From Desulfosporosinus metallidurans (GTDB taxonomy: Bacteria; Bacillota; Desulfitobacteriia; Desulfitobacteriales; Desulfitobacteriaceae): a stretch of 64,000 nt of DNA. Both the position numbers and the translations under genes were made by a program. Below are positions 60,166-64,000 of the stretch, in pieces. Under the pieces are notes generated by a model. The model searched no databases and had not been told where the DNA came from. It saw only the letters and a program-made list of their open reading frames with translations. Position 1 is the stretch's first letter; every line of letters begins with the position of its first letter. Location of the stretch: NCBI RefSeq assembly GCF_001936615.1, contig NZ_MLBF01000009.1, forward strand, positions 62,001 through 126,000, in the 5' to 3' direction.

Positions 60166-61629
60166 ATGAAGATGATTGCCGAGAATGAAATTTTATATGA
60201 AGAAGAGGATGAAGTTGTTTCGCTAGAGGAATCTGATATTTCTAAACATGAGAGTTTAAAACTCGGAAAATCCGACCTAGCGATTCACGATGTCTTCCCT
60301 AATACTTCGGATTACTTTTATATGCTAGACGGACAATGGAGATTTACTTATGTTAACAATTCAGCAGCCATGATTTTCTCTAAGATCATGAAGCAAAATG
60401 TTGTGGGCAAATACTACTGGGATATATTCCCTACGGCAGATGACCTTTATTTCTTAAAATTCTCAGAAGCTAAACTCAAGCAAAAACATGTTTACTTTGA
60501 AGCATTTTCAGTCCTTACGGATGGGTGGGTAAGGGTCAATGTTTATCCCTCTCCGGAAGGTATTTCAGTGTATTTCAGGGATATTTCTGAGCAAAAAAGA
60601 TATGAGCAATCTTTAGAAGATGAACGAAAACGTCTTTATGCCATTTTAAATGGACTCCCTGGCCTAGTTTATCTCCGCACTAGGGAAGGAAGAATTGTTT
60701 TTGCCAACCAGACTTTTAAGAGCATTCACGGCGAACCTAATAACGGAAACTGTTACTCCATTCTCTTTAATAAAGAGGAACCTTGTAGCTACTGTCATAA
60801 AGGTATAGAGTCTGAAACTATAATTTCTAATCAGTGGCAGTGTGTCATTAAGGATACGATTTATGAAGTATATCAGCACCCTTGTGAAGATTCTGATGGT
60901 ACACAGTTATTTCTAATGCAACTGCTGGATATAACAAAACGGAAGCTTGCAGAAGAGGAAATAGCACGTTTGGACCAATTAAATCTCGTTGGGGAATTGG
61001 CGGCAAGTATAGCCCATGAAGTGCGGAATCCAATGACGACTGTACGTGGCTTCTTACAAATATTAAAAACCAGAGATGCCTTACACGAGAACACAGATTA
61101 CTTTGATCTGATGATTAGCGAATTAGATAGGGCGAACAGTATACTCACTGAATTCTTATCGATAGCTAAAACAAAAACGAAATTATATGCAACTGTAAAA
61201 CTTAATGATTTAGTAGAATCTTTGTACCCTCTAGTCTTAGCAGATGCTACGAATCAGGATAAACAAGTCGTACTGGAAATTGAAGAAGTCGCTGAATTAA
61301 CTTTGAATGAACGGGAAATGAGACAACTAATCCTTAATCTCACAAGAAACGGCCTTGAGGCGATGCATACTAAGGGTACCCTAAAAATAAAAACCTATCA
61401 GGACGCCAATAGTATTGTGCTCGCTGTACAAGACCAAGGAACTGGAATTGGTCAAGAGATGTTAGGACGATTAGGTACGCCCTTTCTCACAACCAAAGAA
61501 GAGGGTACTGGCCTCGGTCTAGCCACATGTTATAGTATTGCTGAAAGGCACAATGCAAAGATCGAAGTAGAATCTTCAGCTTCCGGGACTACGTTTTTTG
61601 TTAGATTTAAGTTAGGCGATGAATCGTAA
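60166..61629 (+). CDS. PAS-domain sensor histidine kinase
   Basis: 487 residues, no membrane segment. PAS1 about 38-150 (FYMLDGQWRFTYVNNSAAMI), PAS2 about 155-265 with a cysteine-rich loop (NCYSILF...PCSYCHKG), then H-box ASIAHEVRNPMTTVRGFLQI with the phosphoacceptor His near 283. The ATP domain shows NLTRNGLEAMH (N box), DQGTGIG (G1) and GTGLGLATCYSI (G2). Resembles the KinA/KinE-type orphan kinases that feed Spo0A. No response regulator adjoins it. Plus strand, divergent from the TerB operon. Confidence 0.9.
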   Translation: MKMIAENEILYEEEDEVVSLEESDISKHESLKLGKSDLAIHDVFPNTSDYFYMLDGQWRFTYVNNSAAMIFSKIMKQNVVGKYYWDIFPTADDLYFLKFSEAKLKQKHVYFEAFSVLTDGWVRVNVYPSPEGISVYFRDISEQKRYEQSLEDERKRLYAILNGLPGLVYLRTREGRIVFANQTFKSIHGEPNNGNCYSILFNKEEPCSYCHKGIESETIISNQWQCVIKDTIYEVYQHPCEDSDGTQLFLMQLLDITKRKLAEEEIARLDQLNLVGELAASIAHEVRNPMTTVRGFLQILKTRDALHENTDYFDLMISELDRANSILTEFLSIAKTKTKLYATVKLNDLVESLYPLVLADATNQDKQVVLEIEEVAELTLNEREMRQLILNLTRNGLEAMHTKGTLKIKTYQDANSIVLAVQDQGTGIGQEMLGRLGTPFLTTKEEGTGLGLATCYSIAERHNAKIEVESSASGTTFFVRFKLGDES

Positions 61630-61642
61630 AATGATTATCAAA

Positions 61643-61681
61643 AAGAGCGCTTTATCTCTTAGTAAAAGATAAAGCGCTCTT
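61643..61681. terminator. Bidirectional terminator between kinase and BI-1 gene
   Basis: 15-bp perfect stem (61643-61657 with 61667-61681), loop CTTAGTAAA. The minus side runs into TTTTTGAT. Confidence 0.85.
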
Positions 61682-61697
61682 CGTAGTTTAAAGCCAA

Positions 61698-62420
61698 CTA
61701 GCGTTTGCGCATTCCGCCGCCAAAGATTAAAAAGATATCCAGGATAAAGGTAAACAGGTTGACAAAGTCCAAAAAGATACTTAGGGTAACCATCACCGCA
61801 TTGTCAGCCGTGCTATATTTTGCTCGTTGGAAGTCGAGGGCAGTCATCAAGCTGAAAAGTACAGTTCCGCCCAGGCCAATCAGTAATCCGAAAGGACTAA
61901 AAAAGCTACTGAAGAAGAGAGAGAGAATCATAATTGCCAACAAAATTAATAAGCCAATCCCCAGCACTTTCGCCATAGCGCTTAGATTACGCTTAGTCAT
62001 TAAGCCATAGGCACCAAAAGAGGCAAAGACAACAAAGGTTATGAGTGTCGCTTGACCCAAGACTGCAAGACCCTCCGTAGTTGCAGTCAAGGCTTGAACG
62101 ACTGGACCAAGTACGACACCAGCACAAGCGGCAAAGACCAAAGCAAGGGCACCCGTTAATCCCGCGGCTGGTGTGTTGTCGCGTGCTAAATCTCGGCGGT
62201 TAATCACAGGAATCACAAATAGCAAAACGAATTCCAGAATCACCGCAGGCATGAAATAGCTTGGTGGCACGAGCAAGGCCCCAGCGGCCATAGCTAGGAA
62301 CATAAACGACAAGAGGCCCATGACTTCAGTTAAAGAAACGCTTTTGGCCTTTTTGATGTCAACGATGGATGAGTCGCGATAATATCGGGATGAATTCTCA
62401 AAAAGCGGCATATCTTTCAC
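61698..62420 (-). CDS. Bax inhibitor-1 (BI-1/YccA) family membrane protein
   Basis: 240 residues, seven membrane helices. Conserved cues: SLTEVMGLLSFMFLAMAAGA near the start, GLTGALALVFAACAGVVLGP near 90 and the C-terminal DFVNLFTFILDIFLIFGGGM with conserved acidic residues. Homologues (YetJ-type) are pH-sensitive calcium leak channels; bacterial physiology is uncertain. It is a single-gene unit converging with the kinase. Confidence 0.9.
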   Translation of the reverse strand: MKDMPLFENSSRYYRDSSIVDIKKAKSVSLTEVMGLLSFMFLAMAAGALLVPPSYFMPAVILEFVLLFVIPVINRRDLARDNTPAAGLTGALALVFAACAGVVLGPVVQALTATTEGLAVLGQATLITFVVFASFGAYGLMTKRNLSAMAKVLGIGLLILLAIMILSLFFSSFFSPFGLLIGLGGTVLFSLMTALDFQRAKYSTADNAVMVTLSIFLDFVNLFTFILDIFLIFGGGMRKR

Positions 62421-62494
62421 CCTCTCATCTTATTTCATACTGACAAAGGTTAAACTTAGACAGGTATAATCAAGCTTAAACGAGTCAAACATTC

Positions 62495-62671
62495 TTACAC
62501 GGGCTTAAACATTTTTTTGCTGGCCCCACATAATGGGCATCTCCATGTATCCGGCAACTCCTCAAAGTGGACATCTTTTGGAATCTTACTTTTTTTACAC
62601 CCTTTTTCCGGATTATAGATATATCCACAACTTTGCATTTGGCATTGCCACATTTTAGGTTCTTCGCTCAT
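62495..62671 (-). CDS. Rubredoxin with C-x4-C N-terminal knuckle
   Basis: 58 residues: MSEEPKMWQCQMQSCGYIYN, PEKGCKKSKIPKDVHFEELP, then DTWRCPLCGASKKMFKPV. The second knuckle CPLCG is standard, but the first is C-x4-C instead of C-x2-C, as in the rubredoxin-2 type of Desulfovibrio. There is also an extra Cys in the PEKGC loop. Mononuclear Fe(Cys)4 electron carrier, probably for oxygen or peroxide detoxification. ATG at 62671 with GGAGGTGGC. Confidence 0.9.
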   Translation of the reverse strand: MSEEPKMWQCQMQSCGYIYNPEKGCKKSKIPKDVHFEELPDTWRCPLCGASKKMFKPV

Positions 62672-62802
62672 TTCTATGCCACCTCCTTATCTCATTTTAT
62701 CATTAAGTTCAAGGAACTCCAATTATTTTCATGCTAATTTGTTGGATATTATCCTTATATAACAATAGCACCTGCAATTAAGCAAATGCTATTGTTATTT
62801 TA

Positions 62803-63543
62803 TTACGCAAGTAATGCTGCACCTAAAGCTGCGGTTAATTCGGGTTCCTGTGGGATCACAATGTTCCCCTTTAACTCCCGTTCAAGAAATCGGACTAGGA
62901 GACTATAATGTGCGCCTCCTCCAGTGAAAATCAAATTTTCCGGATGTCCGACAGACTCGACAAAATTAGCGAGACGCTTTGCAGTACTTTTGAAGAGACC
63001 TGCAATCACCTCAGGTTTTGGAATCCCCTTAGAAAGCATAGTAATGACTTCCGATTCAGCGAAAACTGTACACATCGAATTGATAGGAATTGGCTTAGCC
63101 TCCGCGGCTAACTCTATCTCCTCGGAAGCTAAATCTAATCCCTTAAGGATAACATCTAAAAAACGCCCGGTTCCGGCAGCACATTTGTCATTCATGATAA
63201 ACTGAATAACTTTTCCTGCGGCGTTTTTCTTAATCACCTTAGCGTCTTGTCCCCCCAAATCGAGAATATAGGCATAATCCGGAAAATAGGCATGACATCC
63301 TCGGCCTTGACAGGAAATTTCCGTAATCACCCGCCCCTCGGGAAAGTTTACGCGTCCATACCCTGTGATCACGAGCTTTTCGGGTTTTTCTCCGTGTTCT
63401 TCGACATAGGCCTTAAGTAAGGTTATACCCGCTTGGACAGAATCGAAACGGGAGGGTATGACTTGGCTGTATACCCGTTTCCCGTTTTCTAGCACCACCA
63501 ATTTCGTATTAACCGAGCCGAGATCTAACCCCGCTTGCTTCAT
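62803..63543 (-). CDS. 2-hydroxyacyl-CoA dehydratase activator (BadF/HgdC-type ATPase)
   Basis: ASKHA-fold, [4Fe-4S]-containing ATPase that injects a high-energy electron into a partner dehydratase or reductase. 246 residues: GLDLGSVNTKLVV near 5 (phosphate 1), DLGGQDAKVI near 94 (phosphate 2), and the two cluster cysteines in NDKCAAGTGRF (~118) and NSMCTVFAESEV (~157). FTGGGAHYSLL near 210 is the adenosine motif. Overlaps the downstream-positioned partner gene by 4 bases. Confidence 0.92.
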   Translation of the reverse strand: MKQAGLDLGSVNTKLVVLENGKRVYSQVIPSRFDSVQAGITLLKAYVEEHGEKPEKLVITGYGRVNFPEGRVITEISCQGRGCHAYFPDYAYILDLGGQDAKVIKKNAAGKVIQFIMNDKCAAGTGRFLDVILKGLDLASEEIELAAEAKPIPINSMCTVFAESEVITMLSKGIPKPEVIAGLFKSTAKRLANFVESVGHPENLIFTGGGAHYSLLVRFLERELKGNIVIPQEPELTAALGAALLA

Positions 63544-64000
63544 GCCCGAATCATCTCGATCAGAGCCTCAATCCGAGTCAAGAGTTGCCCTTGATCTTCT
63601 TCGGAAAAATCGCTTTCTAACCGCAGGAAAGGAATTTTTTTCTTCTCCATTTCTTTACCCACAAAATAGCTTTCCACGCCATAGGGCTGGCAGAACTGAA
63701 GGGTAAAGTCAATCACGGCATCTGCTTTTAATGTTTCAGCCATGCGAGTAATATCTTCCATGCGCCCTTGATTTGGAGTAAAACAAGCACAATTCACCTT
63801 TAAGGGGCGCTTGGCGATATTAGCAAGCATATCCGATACGTTATCCGCAGGCTCAGTGACATCCTTATAATAACGTTCTCCCGTGCAGGTTTCCTCCCCG
63901 ACAACGACCGCTCCAGCCTGTTCGATTAAGGCATGAAGTTTCCAAGCTGGAAGAGGTTGCGGGGTTCCCGTCACAAGAATCCGCGGCGCATCAACAGGGG
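63540..64000 (-). CDS. 2-hydroxyacyl-CoA dehydratase-family subunit (HgdB/C-like), 5' part beyond window
   Basis: The C-terminal ~153 residues of an HgdB/HgdC-type iron-sulfur subunit: RILVTGTPQPLPAWKLHALI, GEETCTGERYYKD, CACFTPNQGR and a FTLQFCQPYGVESYFVGKEM block whose Cys residues can bind the cluster, ending IEALIEMIRA. The reading frame continues past the window end, so the apparent GTG at 63974 is not the start. Upstream of and coupled to the activator gene. Confidence 0.88.
   Translation of the reverse strand, partial: PVDAPRILVTGTPQPLPAWKLHALIEQAGAVVVGEETCTGERYYKDVTEPADNVSDMLANIAKRPLKVNCACFTPNQGRMEDITRMAETLKADAVIDFTLQFCQPYGVESYFVGKEMEKKKIPFLRLESDFSEEDQGQLLTRIEALIEMIRA

Noticed and set aside
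60760..60810. CxxCH (CSYCH) as a c-type haem site in the PAS kinase
   Set aside because: The protein has no signal peptide or membrane segment, and cytoplasmic proteins do not receive c-type haem by the usual routes.

Overview
This 64 kb window comes from a low- to mid-GC, spore-forming, anaerobic Firmicute of the Peptococcaceae/Desulfitobacteriaceae type (Desulfosporosinus or Desulfitobacterium-like). That assignment is an inference. It rests on the spore amidase CwlD, SigH, a DUF1657 small protein, a flavin-dependent thymidylate synthase, rubredoxin, an R-2-hydroxyacyl-CoA dehydratase module, and an EF-Tu with a four-cysteine insert that I associate with this group. Nearly every gene is on the minus strand, so transcription runs from high to low coordinates and operons below are named in that direction.

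The core of the window (about 7.9-44.3 kb) is one nearly unbroken translation and transcription supercluster. Read in transcription order it starts with sigH, tRNA-Thr(TGT) and initiator tRNA-Met, rpmG-secE-nusG-rplK-rplA, and rplJ-rplL behind an L10-type leader. Then come rpoB-rpoC, the str operon (L7Ae-like gene, rpsL, rpsG, fusA, tuf), rpsJ and the S10/spc/alpha series through rplQ. It ends with the ECF transporter genes (a fused two-ATPase gene plus ecfT), truA, rplM and rpsI. Good -35/-10 pairs mark restarts before sigH, the tRNAs, rpmG, rplJ, rpoB, the L7Ae gene and rplM. Upstream of this (44.3-53.4 kb) is a conserved housekeeping run: carD, a PIN/TRAM membrane protein, ispD, ispF, gltX, a cysteine-type T-box leader with cysE-cysS, mrnC, thyX and rlmB.

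The left edge (0-7.9 kb) is accessory and partly decayed. It carries a partial ECF sigma factor, two small membrane proteins, cwlD, a DUF1657 protein, a histidine-rich YmaF-like protein, several tiny or broken genes, an HD-GYP phosphodiesterase and a wrecked IS91-like transposase next to rpsI.

The right edge (53.5-64 kb) begins with a conserved clostridial helical protein and a region of gene remnants. It then holds the most interesting locus: a compact three-gene operon of a TerB-N/TerB-C protein, a DUF2791 (BrxD-like) ATPase and an Lhr/BrxHI-like helicase (59952 down to 54722). This looks like a self-contained DNA-processing or anti-invader cassette with no BREX methylase or PglZ beside it. 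Beyond it are a two-PAS histidine kinase, a Bax-inhibitor-1 family membrane protein, a rubredoxin with a widened C-x4-C knuckle, and the activator plus the truncated partner of a 2-hydroxyacyl-CoA dehydratase-type enzyme.
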